From Streptomyces californicus (GTDB lineage: Bacteria > Actinomycetota > Actinomycetes > Streptomycetales > Streptomycetaceae), in the NCBI RefSeq assembly GCF_000717645.1, contig NZ_JNZZ01000018.1, forward strand, positions 62,001 through 126,000: a stretch of 64,000 nucleotides of DNA. Direction: 5' to 3'. The position numbers were made by a program, and so were the translations under genes. The notes under the pieces are model-generated. The model was not told the origin of the DNA and searched no databases. It worked only from the letters and a program-made list of their open reading frames with translations. Positions 63,844 through 64,000 of this stretch are shown here, one piece after another (the stretch's first letter is position 1; each line of letters begins with the position of its first letter).

Positions 63844-64000
63844 CACCGCGGATCAACCGCGCCCCGGCGCGCGGCGCATGCGTGCACCACACACCCGGTG
63901 ACGGGGACTGTAGGAACCCGACAGCGCCCCGGACAAGCCACTGTCAGGGCCCGATTCCTCGATCGGCGCACGGTACCGATAGGTTTTCGACGTACCCGAC
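63844..64000. other. Right-end intergenic stretch
   Basis: 157 bp after the HEPN-like gene. I see GC-rich short inverted words (GCGCCCCGGCGCGC near 63860) that could end transcription and a possible promoter-like AT-richer segment near 63975, but no start codon of a following gene. Confidence 0.4.

Overview
The window is one contiguous piece of a high-GC actinobacterial chromosome. Codon use with G or C at almost every third position, many GTG starts, leaderless -10/ATG arrangements, an LAETG sortase substrate, an ectABCD cluster, a PHO box of 11-bp repeats and mycothiol-type enzymes all point to Streptomyces. Gene order (ectoine, LAETG-anchored protein, cobalamin cluster, PiT transporter, echA/ABC-F/small HTH, Asp23 cluster, moaA, tyrS, TldD/TldE) looks like the conserved core of a Streptomyces chromosome. 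I see no insertion sequence, tRNA, rRNA or CRISPR array.

Layout. 1-7220: an ArsR-type regulator cut by the window edge, a GNAT enzyme, two VOC proteins (one fused to a mycothiol-type isomerase domain), a DsbA/FrnE oxidoreductase, a class V aminotransferase, and a MarR regulator divergent from an Old-Yellow-Enzyme alkene reductase with two matching operators between them. 7319-11067: ectABCD on the minus strand, bounded by strong hairpins. 11075-14844: a second class V aminotransferase, an amidohydrolase and an LAETG surface protein with a TTG start. 14997-24600: a fused CbiG_C/CobC gene, a ZIP transporter, and an adenosylcobalamin operon (cobD-cobQ-chelatase-cobO-cobB) with overlapping reading frames behind a cobalamin riboswitch and a 22-codon upstream ORF. 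24667-31518: PiT phosphate transporter with PHO box and a small membrane partner, class II aldolase, hydrolase, a HEAT-like protein, VOC protein and zinc metallopeptidase.

31624-34855: an ABC-F ribosome-protection-type gene with a 7-codon leader, a small HTH gene and an enoyl-CoA hydratase. 35095-38373: an Asp23/Gls24-AmaP envelope-stress cluster. 38449-45413: SDR, GH15, SURF1, a Cys-rich orphan, a DEDDh exonuclease-BRCT, a sterol desaturase with a recently duplicated Ala/Pro tail, and a lysoplasmalogenase. 45434-53359: secreted subtilisin, DUF485/acetate symporter pair, moaA, DUF3099, a YeaQ-type membrane protein and tyrS. 53410-56324: TldE/TldD pair.

56478-63843 is the most unusual part: a 1,950-residue protein with one AAA/STAND-type ATPase module deep inside a long helical chain, translationally coupled to a 503-residue protein that ends in an RNxxxH motif typical of HEPN ribonucleases. 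I recognise no described system with this exact layout. It is the best candidate here for a new NTPase-plus-effector (defence or conflict) system. A second theme is that several intergenic gaps, and one coding tail, carry different GC-rich tandem repeats.
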